A stretch of 64,000 bases of DNA from JAKQIM01 sp029557965 (GTDB lineage Bacteria; Chloroflexota; Anaerolineae; Anaerolineales; UBA4823), in the NCBI GenBank assembly GCA_035341015.1, contig DAOQUL010000001.1, forward strand, positions 1 to 64,000, in the 5' to 3' direction. A program made the position numbers and the translations under genes. Shown here in pieces: positions 32,920 to 41,979 of this stretch. Position 1 is the stretch's first letter; each line of letters opens with the position of its first letter. A model generated the notes under the pieces. That model was not told the DNA's origin. It worked only from the letters and a program-made list of their open reading frames with translations, and did no database searches.

Positions 32920-33366
32920 ATGATTGTGGCAGTTGCGTGTGACCATGGCGGTTTTCCTCTCAAAGAGACGGTCATTGAAACTGTGCGCGCGGCAGGCTGT
33001 GAAGTATTGGACCTTGGAACGCACAGCGCTCGCAGCGTGGACTACCCGGATTATGCTGAAAAGCTCGGGCGGGCGATCCAGGCGGGGAAGGCAGAGCGGG
33101 GCATTTTGCTGTGCGGTTCAGGAATTGGAGCTTGCATCGCAGCCAATAAACTGCGCGGCATCTATGCGGGTGTTTGTCACGATACCTATTCGGCTCACCA
33201 GGGGGTGGAGCATGATGATATGAATGTGATCTGCCTGGGGGCACGCATCATTGGCCCCGAGCCGGTTAAAGAAATTGTGCATGCCTTCTTGCAGGCGCGG
33301 TTTACAGCCGAAGAGCGGCATTTGCGCCGTGTCAACAAAGTTCGAAAAATTGAAAACCAGGAGTGA
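32920..33366 (+). CDS. rpiB: ribose 5-phosphate isomerase B
   Basis: A 148-residue RpiB/LacAB-family isomerase interconverting ribose 5-phosphate and ribulose 5-phosphate. Characteristic segments are VAVACDHGGFPLK (residues 3-15), DLGTHSARSVDYPDYA (about 32-47) and the anion-binding loop CGSGIGACIAANK (about 65-77), which contains the catalytic Cys65-type residue. It begins 4 bases after tkt and ends 2 bases before the fused transaldolase gene. Confidence 0.93.
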   Translation: MIVAVACDHGGFPLKETVIETVRAAGCEVLDLGTHSARSVDYPDYAEKLGRAIQAGKAERGILLCGSGIGACIAANKLRGIYAGVCHDTYSAHQGVEHDDMNVICLGARIIGPEPVKEIVHAFLQARFTAEERHLRRVNKVRKIENQE

Positions 33367-33368
33367 GC

Positions 33369-36140
33369 ATGTCTTCTACTGTTACTAAACTTGCTGCATT
33401 GGGTCAGTCGCTGTGGTATGACAATATCGAGCGCCGCCTGCTGGAGAATGGCGAATTGGCGGGCATGGTGATGCGAGGCGATATATCGGGTTTAACATCC
33501 AATCCGAGCATTTTTCACCAGGCGATCTCAAAATCGCGCGATTACGATGCGGCCCTGCTGCCCATGGCCTGGGCAGGCTTTACCGCGCCGCAGATCTTCG
33601 AGCAGCTTGCTATTGAGGATATCCGCGCCGCGGCCGACCTGCTGCGCCCGGTGTATGAAAACAGCCAGGGTGCAGATGGTTATGTCAGCCTGGAAGTCAG
33701 CCCTGAGTTGGCCCACAACTCTGAAGGCACCCTGGCAGACGCTTTGCGTTTGTGGGAAGTAGTGGCGCGGCCCAATCTCATGATCAAAATCCCAGCCACA
33801 CTGGCAGGTTTACCCGCTGTGCGCCAGGCGATTGCGGCCGGGGTGAATGTGAATGTGACCTTGATCTTTTCGTTGGAGCGCTACCGCGCAGTGATGGAAG
33901 CCTACCTGGCGGGACTTGAAGATCGCCTGGCGTCCAAGCAGCCGCTGGGGCACGTGGCTTCGGTGGCTTCATTCTTCATTTCTCGGATGGATTCGAAAGT
34001 GGATAAGCGGTTGGATGCGATTATCAAGGCGGGTGGGAAAGACGCACCACGGGCGCAGGCGCTGCTGGGTAAAGCCGCAATCGCCAATGCGCGCCTGGCT
34101 TACCAGGAATTCCGCAAAATCTTTGAGAGCGAGCGCTTTGCGCATCTGAAGGCAAATGGTGCCCGCCTGCAGCGTCCCTTGTGGGCATCTACGAGCACCA
34201 AGAACCCGGCTTACCCCGACACACTGTATGTTGACACCTTGATCGGCCCGCACACGGTGAATACTGTTCCGCCGCAGACCTTGGTGGCTTACAAAGACCA
34301 TGGCCGGGTGGCTGTCTCTCTTGAGGACGATTTGCCTGCCGCTCACCAGGCCATGGAAGGCCTGGAGGGTCTGGGAATCTCGGTTGACGTGGTGACGCGA
34401 GAACTGGAAGATGAGGGGGTGCGCGCCTTTGCAGATGCATTCACTGCTTTGTTGGCATCTGTTGAAGAGCGGCGCAGTGCGGCAGTGAAAGCGCTGGGGC
34501 CGTTGGCGCTGCCTGTGGCACAGCGGGTGGCGGCAATGCAGCACCAGCAGGTGCCGGCGCGTTTGCATGCTGTTGATCCAAGCCTGTGGACAGAAGACCC
34601 GAGTGGCCAGGCCGAGATCCGTGTCCGGATGGGGTGGGTGCGTTTGCACGAAACCAGCCGAGACTTGGTGCTGCCCTTGAAGGAGTTTGCTTCAGAGGTG
34701 CGCAAAGCTGGCATGACCCATGCGCTGTTGTTGGGCATGGGCGGCTCGTCATTAGCGCCCGAAACCATGCGGTTGATCTTGCCGCTGGGCGAAGGCGGGT
34801 TAGACCTGGCGATTTTGGATTCGACCGATCCGGCCCAGGTATTGGCCGCAGCCCGGCGCTCACCCGTGCGGCAAACCTTATACATTGTTGCCAGCAAGTC
34901 GGGTGGCACGGCTGAGATCAATGCTTTCTTGGATTATTTCTGGCAGCGCGCCCGGCGCTCAGTGGGGGCCAAGCGCGCTCCCGAGCATTTTGTCGCCATC
35001 ACAGACCCGGGTACTTCGCTGGAAAAATTAGCGCAGGCGCGTGGATTTCGCCATATCTTCACGGCTGACCCGCACGTGGGCGGGCGTTATTCTGCTTTGA
35101 CGGCCTTTGGATTGGTGCCGGCAGCATTGATGGGGCTGGATGTGGAAAAGCTGTTAGACCGGGCAAGTTGGATGGCCCAGCAGTGTGCGGCAGATGTTCC
35201 GGCAGGCCGAAACCCGGGGTTGGTCTTGGGTGCGGCGATGGCAGAAGCTGCGCTCTTAGGGCGCGACAAACTGACCCTGATCAGCGACCCCGAGTTGGCG
35301 CCGTTGGGGGCGTGGCTGGAACAGTTGATTGCAGAAAGCAGCGGTAAGCAGGGCAAAGGGATTGTCCCGATCGATGGTGAGCCGCTGAAACCCGCGGCCA
35401 GTTATGGGCGTGACCGCGTGTTTGTTTACCTGCGGCGAAACGGGCAGTTTGACCGTGCCGCGCAGCGCTTGCAAAAGTCAGGACAGCCGGTGCTGGTGTT
35501 CGACGTGCCAACCGGCGAGGACGTGGGGGCTGAGTTTTACCGCTGGGAGATGGCTACTGCTTGTGCTTGCATCGCAATGGGCGTAAACGCGTTCGATCAG
35601 CCAGATGTGCAAGACAGCAAGACGCGCACCAAGGCAAAGATCGCTGTTTACCAGGAGAAAGGTCGTTTTGAGGAGGGGCAGCCGGCCTGGCAGGGAGAAG
35701 GTGTGCGGATATACTGCACTTTGCCGGCAGGCGTCAAAAGCCTGGATGAGGCATTGGATGCCTTCTTGGCGCAAGGGAGGCCGGGTGATTACGTGGCTTT
35801 GAACGCCTACTTGCCGCGAACCACCCGGATGCAGGCGGCGCTGCGCCGTTTGCGCGTAGCCATAGGGGATCGCACCGGGTTGGCGACAACCGTTGGATTT
35901 GGGCCGCGCTTCTTGCATTCCACGGGCCAGCTCCACAAGGGCGGTGCGGATAATGGCCTGTTTGTGCAGATCACCGCTGACCCGGTGTTGGATGTAGAAA
36001 TCCCGGGGCAGGGGCTGCCGTTTGGAGCCTTGGAACGCGGCCAGTCTTTGGGGGACCTGGAGGCTTTGCAGGCGCGCGGGCGCCGCATTTTGCGCATCCA
36101 CTTTGAACAGCCCGAGGCATTACAAAAGCTGTTCGATTAG
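33369..36140 (+). CDS. bifunctional transaldolase / glucose-6-phosphate isomerase fusion
   Basis: A 923-residue two-domain enzyme. Residues about 1-370 are transaldolase (GDISGLTSNPSIFHQAI near 38; Schiff-base Lys in LMIKIPATLAG, about 140; ASVASFFISRMDSKVDKR; GGKDAPRAQALLGKA). Residues about 400-923 are phosphoglucose isomerase (LLGMGGSSLAPE near 455, SKSGGTAEINAF near 510, LISDPELAPLGAWLEQLIAE, QFGAL-like end). The fusion joins the pentose-phosphate and upper glycolytic pools in one chain. AGGAG precedes ATG 33369; a GTG at 33363 overlaps the rpiB stop. A terminator follows directly. Confidence 0.94.
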   Translation: MSSTVTKLAALGQSLWYDNIERRLLENGELAGMVMRGDISGLTSNPSIFHQAISKSRDYDAALLPMAWAGFTAPQIFEQLAIEDIRAAADLLRPVYENSQGADGYVSLEVSPELAHNSEGTLADALRLWEVVARPNLMIKIPATLAGLPAVRQAIAAGVNVNVTLIFSLERYRAVMEAYLAGLEDRLASKQPLGHVASVASFFISRMDSKVDKRLDAIIKAGGKDAPRAQALLGKAAIANARLAYQEFRKIFESERFAHLKANGARLQRPLWASTSTKNPAYPDTLYVDTLIGPHTVNTVPPQTLVAYKDHGRVAVSLEDDLPAAHQAMEGLEGLGISVDVVTRELEDEGVRAFADAFTALLASVEERRSAAVKALGPLALPVAQRVAAMQHQQVPARLHAVDPSLWTEDPSGQAEIRVRMGWVRLHETSRDLVLPLKEFASEVRKAGMTHALLLGMGGSSLAPETMRLILPLGEGGLDLAILDSTDPAQVLAAARRSPVRQTLYIVASKSGGTAEINAFLDYFWQRARRSVGAKRAPEHFVAITDPGTSLEKLAQARGFRHIFTADPHVGGRYSALTAFGLVPAALMGLDVEKLLDRASWMAQQCAADVPAGRNPGLVLGAAMAEAALLGRDKLTLISDPELAPLGAWLEQLIAESSGKQGKGIVPIDGEPLKPAASYGRDRVFVYLRRNGQFDRAAQRLQKSGQPVLVFDVPTGEDVGAEFYRWEMATACACIAMGVNAFDQPDVQDSKTRTKAKIAVYQEKGRFEEGQPAWQGEGVRIYCTLPAGVKSLDEALDAFLAQGRPGDYVALNAYLPRTTRMQAALRRLRVAIGDRTGLATTVGFGPRFLHSTGQLHKGGADNGLFVQITADPVLDVEIPGQGLPFGALERGQSLGDLEALQARGRRILRIHFEQPEALQKLFD

Positions 36141-36158
36141 GAAGTGGTATTTCTTGTC

Positions 36159-36196
36159 AACCAAAAAGACGGCGTCACGGCGCCGTCTTTTTGGTT
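36159..36196. terminator. bidirectional rho-independent terminator between tal-pgi and acyl-CoA ligase
   Basis: A 16-bp stem, AACCAAAAAGACGGCG (36159-36174) with its complement (36181-36196) and a 6-base loop. The A and T tracts within the arms serve both strands. The stop codon of the minus-strand gene (36177-36175) sits in the loop, so its last codons form one arm. Confidence 0.85.
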
Positions 36197-37869
36197 GCTT
36201 CAACATGTTCACGCACAAGTTCGCGGCGCAGCACCTTGCCAACCGTTGTTTTGGGCAGTGCAGACCGGAATTCAACGAGGGTAGGCACTTTATAGACGGC
36301 CATATTTTGTTTGCAGAACTCGCGCAGTTCTTCTTCACGCATGCTTTGACCTGGTTTTAACACCACCCAGGCTTTGACCATCTCTCCATGCTCTGGGTCG
36401 AATATGCCGGCAACCCCGACCTCGCGCACATTGGGGTGCATGGCGATCACTTCTTCAACTTCACGCGGCCAGACCTGATATCCGCCGGGTTTGATCAACT
36501 CTTTTTTGCGATCTACGATGTAGAAATATCCATCCTTATCCATGCGGGCAATATCGCCCGTATAAAGCCAGCCATCGCGCAGGGTATTATCGGTCTCGCG
36601 GGGCATGTTGTGATAGCCCTTCATTACCTGCGGACCGCGCAGCACGAGCTCACCAATCTGGCCGGCTGGCAGGGTGGTTGCGCCATCCTCCAGGCTGACA
36701 ATGCGCGCCTCCACATCGGGCAGCGGGAGCCCGATCGAGCCGGGGCGATTTTCGCCGAACATGGGATTGATGTGGGTTGCAGTGGGGGCTTCGGATAGGC
36801 CGTAGCCTTCAATTAACTTGCCTCCTGTTCGGGCCTCAAACTTGTCTTTGGTTTCTTTCAACAGGGGCGTTGAGCCTGAGATGCAGGCTTTGATGGTGTC
36901 TAGCTTGTATTTGCCAGCCAAAACGTCAGGATGGTTGTTGATAGCATTATAGATATTGGGGACACCAGGGAAGATGGACGTTTTGTATTTTTGAATGCTG
37001 GTGAGGATGTCTTTCAAATCCCGCGGGTCACGGATCAATACCATGGCGGCACCGAGGCGCATGGCAAAGAGCATTCCCAGCACCATGCCGTAGACATGGT
37101 ACAACGGGATTGCCATCAAAATGGTTTCTCTACCTTCTTCAGTTCCTACCAACCAGGTACGAATCTGCAGGGTATTGGCAACCAGGTTACGGTGCAGGGC
37201 GATGGCCCCTTTTGAGATGCCCGTGGTCCCGCCGCTGTATTGGAGCATGGCGATATCGTCGGGACCAATATCTACCTTGGGCCGGTCTGAGGGCTTGTGG
37301 TGGGCAATGATATCTTTCATCCAGAGATCGCCGGGGGCCAGGCTGATCCGAAAACCGCTCTTTCTTTCTTGACCCAGGCCAAAAAGCAGCCCCACAAGCG
37401 GGGGCAGGTATTCCCTTAGATTTGTGACGATCACAGTGCGAATCTTGGTTTTGGGCTGGGCCTGTTTAATGGCCGGGTAGAGGTCGCTCAGCGATAGGAT
37501 CAGCTCGACACCGGCATCCTGGGCCTGGTGTTCAATCTCGCGTGGGCTGTAAAGCGGATTGATTGCCACCACCACACCGCCTGCCTTAAGAATGGCGAAA
37601 TAAGCGATCACGAATTGGGGGGTGTTGGGCATGAAGATACCCACGCGATCACCCTTCTTGACTCCTAAGGCCGCCAGCCCGGCTGATAGGCGATCTGTCA
37701 GTTCGTCAATCTTTTTAAATGTAAGGACTGCACCCTTGAAGATCGTGCAAGGACTGTGAGGGTATTTTTGGGCGGCAGCCTCAAGCATATTGAAAGCGGT
37801 ATCCTGAGGGTAATCAATCTGGTGCGGCACACCCGAATCGTAGTGTTTCAACCAGGGCCGGTCAGTCAT
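36175..37869 (-). CDS. long-chain fatty acid-CoA ligase (AMP-forming)
   Basis: A 564-residue ANL-superfamily adenylating enzyme. The phosphate loop YSGGTTGISKG is at about residues 200-210, the acyl-pocket motif is EGYGLSEAPTATHINP (about 350-365), the hinge is GDIARMDKDGYFYIVDRKKELIK (DRKKELIK near 440), and the C-terminal catalytic lysine lies in LPKTTVGKVLRREL (about 540). It activates fatty acids to acyl-CoA via acyl-AMP at the membrane or in the cytoplasm. ATG 37869 follows GGAGG and overlaps the end of miaA by 8 bases, which suggests co-transcription from miaA. Confidence 0.92.
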   Translation of the reverse strand: MTDRPWLKHYDSGVPHQIDYPQDTAFNMLEAAAQKYPHSPCTIFKGAVLTFKKIDELTDRLSAGLAALGVKKGDRVGIFMPNTPQFVIAYFAILKAGGVVVAINPLYSPREIEHQAQDAGVELILSLSDLYPAIKQAQPKTKIRTVIVTNLREYLPPLVGLLFGLGQERKSGFRISLAPGDLWMKDIIAHHKPSDRPKVDIGPDDIAMLQYSGGTTGISKGAIALHRNLVANTLQIRTWLVGTEEGRETILMAIPLYHVYGMVLGMLFAMRLGAAMVLIRDPRDLKDILTSIQKYKTSIFPGVPNIYNAINNHPDVLAGKYKLDTIKACISGSTPLLKETKDKFEARTGGKLIEGYGLSEAPTATHINPMFGENRPGSIGLPLPDVEARIVSLEDGATTLPAGQIGELVLRGPQVMKGYHNMPRETDNTLRDGWLYTGDIARMDKDGYFYIVDRKKELIKPGGYQVWPREVEEVIAMHPNVREVGVAGIFDPEHGEMVKAWVVLKPGQSMREEELREFCKQNMAVYKVPTLVEFRSALPKTTVGKVLRRELVREHVEATKKTAP

Positions 37870-38845
37870 TACGTGTTCCTCCAATTTGGGCCAACCAGGC
37901 TTTGATCTGGGCTGCGATCTGTTGGCTGACGTTTTCTGTTACCTGGAACCAGTGGATTGCCGGATCCGTTTCTTTGAACCAGTTTGCCTGCCGCCGGACG
38001 AAGACGCGTGTGCGCCTTTTCATCAGTACAATCGCTTCGTCCAAGGATAGGGTCCCCTGCAGGTATTGGATCATTTCTGCGTACCCGATGGCTGAGAGGG
38101 TGGGCAGTTCGGGCGAAAAGCCCTGAGCCAGCAGGCGTTTGACTTCATCGGCAAAGCCAGCTTCGATCATTGCTTCAATGCGGGCGTCAATACGGCCATA
38201 TAAGTCGGGCCGAGGCCGGGCAAGTCCGATCTGTAAGGCCTGGTAGCGAACAGGTTTGCGCTGCCTTTGGGATGAGAAACGCTGCCCGGTGCTCAGGATC
38301 ACTTCAAGGGCCCGGATGGTGCGGCGTATATTGTGAGGGTCGATGGATGCGGCGGCCTGCGAGTCTAATGCGGCTAATCTTTGGTGCAGGCTGAAAGGGC
38401 CAATCTCTGCGGACCAATTTTCCAGGGCCTGGCGCAAGCGGTGGTCTGGTGCGGCCTGGGGAATATCCCATTCTTCAATCACCGCGCGGATGTACTGCCC
38501 GGTGCCGCCAACCAGGAATGGCAGGCGACCGCGTTGGTGGATGCCGGCAATGGCTTCGTGGGCGGCGCGTTGAAAGACCGCCAGGCTCCATACCTGGTCG
38601 GGCTCTGCAACATCAATCAGGTGATGGGGCAGGCGTGCCAACTCGGCTGGGGAGGGCTTGGCGGTGCCAATATCCATGCCCCGGTATAACAGGCGCGAAT
38701 CTACCGAGACGATCTCGCCTTGCAGTTGTTCTGCCAGTTGCAGTGCAATCTCGGTCTTGCCAACCGCGGTTGGCCCAACAATGAGAACGATGGGCGGCCG
38801 AGCAGCGTTTGATAGAGCGGGAAAATGTGATTCAGGAGAAGGCAT
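37862..38845 (-). CDS. miaA: tRNA dimethylallyltransferase
   Basis: A 327-residue enzyme that prenylates A37 of tRNAs reading UNN codons. The P-loop is GPTAVGKTEIALQLA (about residues 23-37), with the family motifs VSVDSRLLYRGMDIGTAKPS (about 47-66), HHLIDVAEP, FLVGGTGQYIRAV and ALEVILSTG. Length fits the family. It overlaps the YraN gene by 14 bases upstream and the acyl-CoA ligase downstream, within a minus-strand run of four overlapping genes. Confidence 0.94.
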   Translation of the reverse strand: MPSPESHFPALSNAARPPIVLIVGPTAVGKTEIALQLAEQLQGEIVSVDSRLLYRGMDIGTAKPSPAELARLPHHLIDVAEPDQVWSLAVFQRAAHEAIAGIHQRGRLPFLVGGTGQYIRAVIEEWDIPQAAPDHRLRQALENWSAEIGPFSLHQRLAALDSQAAASIDPHNIRRTIRALEVILSTGQRFSSQRQRKPVRYQALQIGLARPRPDLYGRIDARIEAMIEAGFADEVKRLLAQGFSPELPTLSAIGYAEMIQYLQGTLSLDEAIVLMKRRTRVFVRRQANWFKETDPAIHWFQVTENVSQQIAAQIKAWLAQIGGTRND

Positions 38846-39200
38846 TTTGGAAATGGGTGATCTGAGGCAAATCGCCTGCTTTTAAGAATTGGATGCTGAG
38901 CGCGTCAATACGCCATTCACCAGCCAGTTCTGGGTGCGCTTGCATGTAATGCTGTGCAGAAGCCAGGATGTGTGCCTGCTTGCGCGGCGTAATGGAAACT
39001 TCTGGCGGGCCAAAAGTGGGCGTGCGGCGGGTTTTGACTTCGACAAACACGACCAGGTCGCCTTGCTGTGCCAGTAAGTCGATCTCGCCATAAGGTGTGC
39101 GTACGTTGCGGGCCAGGATGGCGAATCCCTGTTCAGCCAAGTACTGCGCGGCCAGGTCTTCGCCCAGCCGCCCCAATGATTGGCGTGGGGAGGTTTTCAT
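38832..39200 (-). CDS. YraN/UPF0102 family endonuclease-like protein
   Basis: A 122-residue protein of the restriction-endonuclease-like fold. LGRLGEDLAAQYLAEQGF (about residues 8-25), then GEIDLL and FVEVKTRR (about 40-60) give the D-(E/Q)xK nuclease motif, and KQAHILASAQHY follows. The cellular role of the family is unsettled. ATG 39200 overlaps the stop of the glycosyltransferase gene (ATGA), so translation is probably coupled; a GTG at 39206 is less likely. Confidence 0.88.
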   Translation of the reverse strand: MKTSPRQSLGRLGEDLAAQYLAEQGFAILARNVRTPYGEIDLLAQQGDLVVFVEVKTRRTPTFGPPEVSITPRKQAHILASAQHYMQAHPELAGEWRIDALSIQFLKAGDLPQITHFQNAFS

Positions 39201-40393
39201 CGCCACCGGTCGAAGAAGCGTGCCAGGCGAAAGCGCAGCCCGCGCTTGCGGTACTGGGATTGGTCGACCAGGCGCTTATAGTGTTCAAGCATGGTTTTGG
39301 TCGTGCGGTGGATGTCATATTGTTCCGCAGCCTGGTAAGCTGCCGCGCCCATGTTTACACGCAGGCTGTTTTCACCGACCAGGCGTGCCATTTTGGCGGC
39401 GTATGCTGCCAGGTCGTTGGATGATAGAAAGCCGGTTTTTCCGTCTTCGATGGTGTCTCCGACGCCGGGCGAGTCGATGCCTAAGACAGGCAGGCCGACC
39501 CCCATGGCCTCGATCACTGACAACGGGTGCACCTCGGTCACCGAAGCAGTGACGAATGCGTCGGCAGCAGCCAGGTGGCAAGATAGGTCTTGATAGGGGA
39601 CCATGCCGGTAAAGTGAATGCGGCTGCTGGCGTGCGATTGCCTGGCCTGCTGCTCAAGTTCTTCATAGGCTGGCCCATCGCCAACAATTACCAGGTGGAC
39701 GTTGTCAAAAGCTTCTGCAACCCCCGCAAAGGCGCGCAGCAAGAAGGAGAGATTTTTCTCGGGGGCAACGCGTCCTACATACGCCAATAAAACATCTTCT
39801 GCCCGAATGCCAAGCGCGCCCCGATCCAACGGGGTGATTTTTGCGCGCAGCGGTTCTAGTGCAACGCCGTTGGGCACCACCTCGATCGGGCTATCTACAC
39901 CAAAGCCCTCAAGGACACGTGCCATGCCTTTAGAAGGAGAAATGACCATGTTGCAAGCGCGGCAGAATGAAGGTAGATAGGCTTTCATGGCGGCTTCGCC
40001 CCACGTGTCGGGAAGGATAGGGAGATAAGCCTGGGTGTACAGGTCGTAGCGGGTATGGTTCGTGAATATGACGGGAATGCCGCGCGGCCGGCAGTAACGC
40101 AAGGCCAGTGAGCCGCTTACAAACGGGTGGTGCACGTGGGCGATATCCATCTCGTAGAGCAGGTGCCGGGCTCGTTTATTGTAGCTCAGGCTCAGGTAAA
40201 AGCCCGTATCTACCAGGGGCAAGGCAGGTGAGCGAATGACGTTGGCTTCATCATCCGGGTAATCCAAATCTCCAAACGTAAAAATATAAACTTCATGTCC
40301 TTGATCTTCCAGCACTTTCTTATTCAGTGCAATGTAATTCGTGATACCGCTGACATGCGGTTTGTAAACGTCGGTAAGCATTCCAATTTTCAT
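39197..40393 (-). CDS. glycosyltransferase family 4 (lipid glucosyltransferase-like)
   Basis: A 398-residue GT-B enzyme resembling 1,2-diacylglycerol 3-glucosyltransferases. MKIGMLTDVYKPHVSGIT opens the N-domain. HVHHPFVSGSLALRYC and TNHTRYDLYTQAY follow (about 90-125). The donor domain has YVGRVAPEKNLSFLLRAF (about 205-222) and the E-x7-E type VTEVHPLSVIEAMGVGLPVL (about 290-309). It probably makes a membrane glycolipid. ATG 40393 is preceded by GAGG. It is the first gene of the minus-strand run GT-yraN-miaA-acyl-CoA ligase. Confidence 0.87.
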   Translation of the reverse strand: MKIGMLTDVYKPHVSGITNYIALNKKVLEDQGHEVYIFTFGDLDYPDDEANVIRSPALPLVDTGFYLSLSYNKRARHLLYEMDIAHVHHPFVSGSLALRYCRPRGIPVIFTNHTRYDLYTQAYLPILPDTWGEAAMKAYLPSFCRACNMVISPSKGMARVLEGFGVDSPIEVVPNGVALEPLRAKITPLDRGALGIRAEDVLLAYVGRVAPEKNLSFLLRAFAGVAEAFDNVHLVIVGDGPAYEELEQQARQSHASSRIHFTGMVPYQDLSCHLAAADAFVTASVTEVHPLSVIEAMGVGLPVLGIDSPGVGDTIEDGKTGFLSSNDLAAYAAKMARLVGENSLRVNMGAAAYQAAEQYDIHRTTKTMLEHYKRLVDQSQYRKRGLRFRLARFFDRWR

Positions 40394-40501
40394 AGTGGCC
40401 TCGTGGTTCAATCCTACGTTAAGGTTGGCAAAACGTCAAGCTTGACAGGCGATTGTGGTTGAAAAAGCCGCTGCGATGCTATTCCGCTCTCTTTTATACC
40501 T

Positions 40502-40510
40502 TGATATAAT
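40502..40510 (+). promoter_or_regulatory. extended -10 promoter of the phosphohexomutase gene
   Basis: TGATATAAT is a perfect extended -10 (TG-n-TATAAT, box 40505-40510). The -35 position (40482-40487, TTCCGC) is poor, as is common with extended -10 promoters. The leader to ATG 40557 is about 40 bases. Confidence 0.6.
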
Positions 40511-40556
40511 AAGCTTCGGTAGCTTCTCATAAACTAAACCTTACTATGGAGGCCTG

Positions 40557-41978
40557 ATGTCTAAAGACATTCGTTTTGGCACTGATGGTTGGCGCGGTCG
40601 GATTGCTGAGGATTATACGTTTGCAAGTGTCCGGCGTTGTGCACAAGGCTTTGCCGATTATTTGCTCGGCAAAGGGCACAAAGATGAATGGGTGGTGGTT
40701 GGCTATGACCAGCGCTTCCACTCAGAAAACTTTGCTGCAGCAGTGGCAGAGGTTTTGGCGGGTAATGGGTTGAGGGCTTACCTGACTGCTGGTCCTACCC
40801 CAACCCCAACGATTGCATTCTCGGTTGTAAATAAAAAGGCGATTGGCGCTGTCAACATAACCGCATCGCACAACCCTCCAACGGACAATGGATTTAAAGT
40901 GCGGAATGAGCACGGCGGCGCTATTGACCCAGATGGGTTGAAGGAGATCGAGGCGCGTATTCCAGAGAGCGTGACTGGCGTGCACAGCCTGCCTTTGAAA
41001 GAAGCAGAAGCGCAAGGGTTGGTGGAACGTTTTGACGCCGCACCGGCGTACATTGAGCAGATCCACCGCTTGCTCGACCTTCAGCCGATCAAAGATGCCG
41101 GGTTGAATATCTTGGTGGACCCGATGTGGGGGAATGGGATTGGCTGGCTGCCGCGCTTGCTGGAAGGCGGCAAAACCCGGGTGCAAGAAATTCACAACGT
41201 GCGCAACCCATCTTTCCCCGAGATGTCTCGCCCTGAGCCGATCCCGCCGAATATCAATGTTGGCCTGAAGGAAACCGTGGCGCGCGGTGCAGACGTCTTG
41301 ATCATCACCGATGGTGATGCTGACCGGGTTGGCATAGGCGACGAGAATGGGCAGTTCATCGATCAATTGCGGGTATATGGCTTGCTGGGCTATTATATGT
41401 TGGAAGTGCGCGGCGAGCGTGGGCCGATCGTCAAGACCCTGTCGACTACCAATATGCTTAACAAGTTGGGCGAACTGTATGGCATTCCGGTTGTTGAAAC
41501 GGGGGTTGGGTTCAAGTACGTGGCCCCGAAGATGCTGGAACTGAATGCCTTATTGGGTGGAGAAGAATCGGGCGGCTACGCTTTTCGGAACCATGTGCCT
41601 GAGCGCGATGGCATTTTAGCTGGCCTGTACATCCTGGATATGATGGTGCGCCTGGGTAAAAAGCCCTCTGAGCTGCTGGAAGCCCTGTTCAGCAAAGTGG
41701 GGGCGCACTATTATGATCGCATTGATACCCCCTTCAGCGGCGACCGCCAATCGCGCGAGCAGCGCATCTTGGACGCAAAACCGGAGACCTTGGGCGGCTT
41801 TAAGGTGACCGGCCTGGATACCCGGGACGGCTTTAAGTTCAACCTGGAAGATGGCGGCTGGATGTTGATCCGTTTTTCGGGCACAGAGCCGATCATGCGC
41901 GTATACTGTGAGACAACCACCCAAGAGCGCGTGCAGGCGATCTTGCAGGATGGCCTGCGTGTAGCAGGGATCAAGTAA
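40557..41978 (+). CDS. phosphoglucomutase/phosphomannomutase (alpha-D-phosphohexomutase)
   Basis: A 473-residue enzyme of the phosphohexomutase superfamily. FGTDGWRGRIAEDY starts domain 1 and the phosphoserine loop is ITASHNPPTDNG (about residues 99-110). The magnesium loop is DGDADRVG (about 252-259), the sugar-recognition loop GEESGGYAFRNH (about 340-351), and the phosphate-binding loop RFSGTEPIMRVY (about 440-451). It interconverts hexose 1- and 6-phosphates for glycan precursor supply. GGAGG lies before the ATG. The next gene starts one base after the stop. Confidence 0.92.
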   Translation: MSKDIRFGTDGWRGRIAEDYTFASVRRCAQGFADYLLGKGHKDEWVVVGYDQRFHSENFAAAVAEVLAGNGLRAYLTAGPTPTPTIAFSVVNKKAIGAVNITASHNPPTDNGFKVRNEHGGAIDPDGLKEIEARIPESVTGVHSLPLKEAEAQGLVERFDAAPAYIEQIHRLLDLQPIKDAGLNILVDPMWGNGIGWLPRLLEGGKTRVQEIHNVRNPSFPEMSRPEPIPPNINVGLKETVARGADVLIITDGDADRVGIGDENGQFIDQLRVYGLLGYYMLEVRGERGPIVKTLSTTNMLNKLGELYGIPVVETGVGFKYVAPKMLELNALLGGEESGGYAFRNHVPERDGILAGLYILDMMVRLGKKPSELLEALFSKVGAHYYDRIDTPFSGDRQSREQRILDAKPETLGGFKVTGLDTRDGFKFNLEDGGWMLIRFSGTEPIMRVYCETTTQERVQAILQDGLRVAGIK

Positions 41979-41979
41979 G

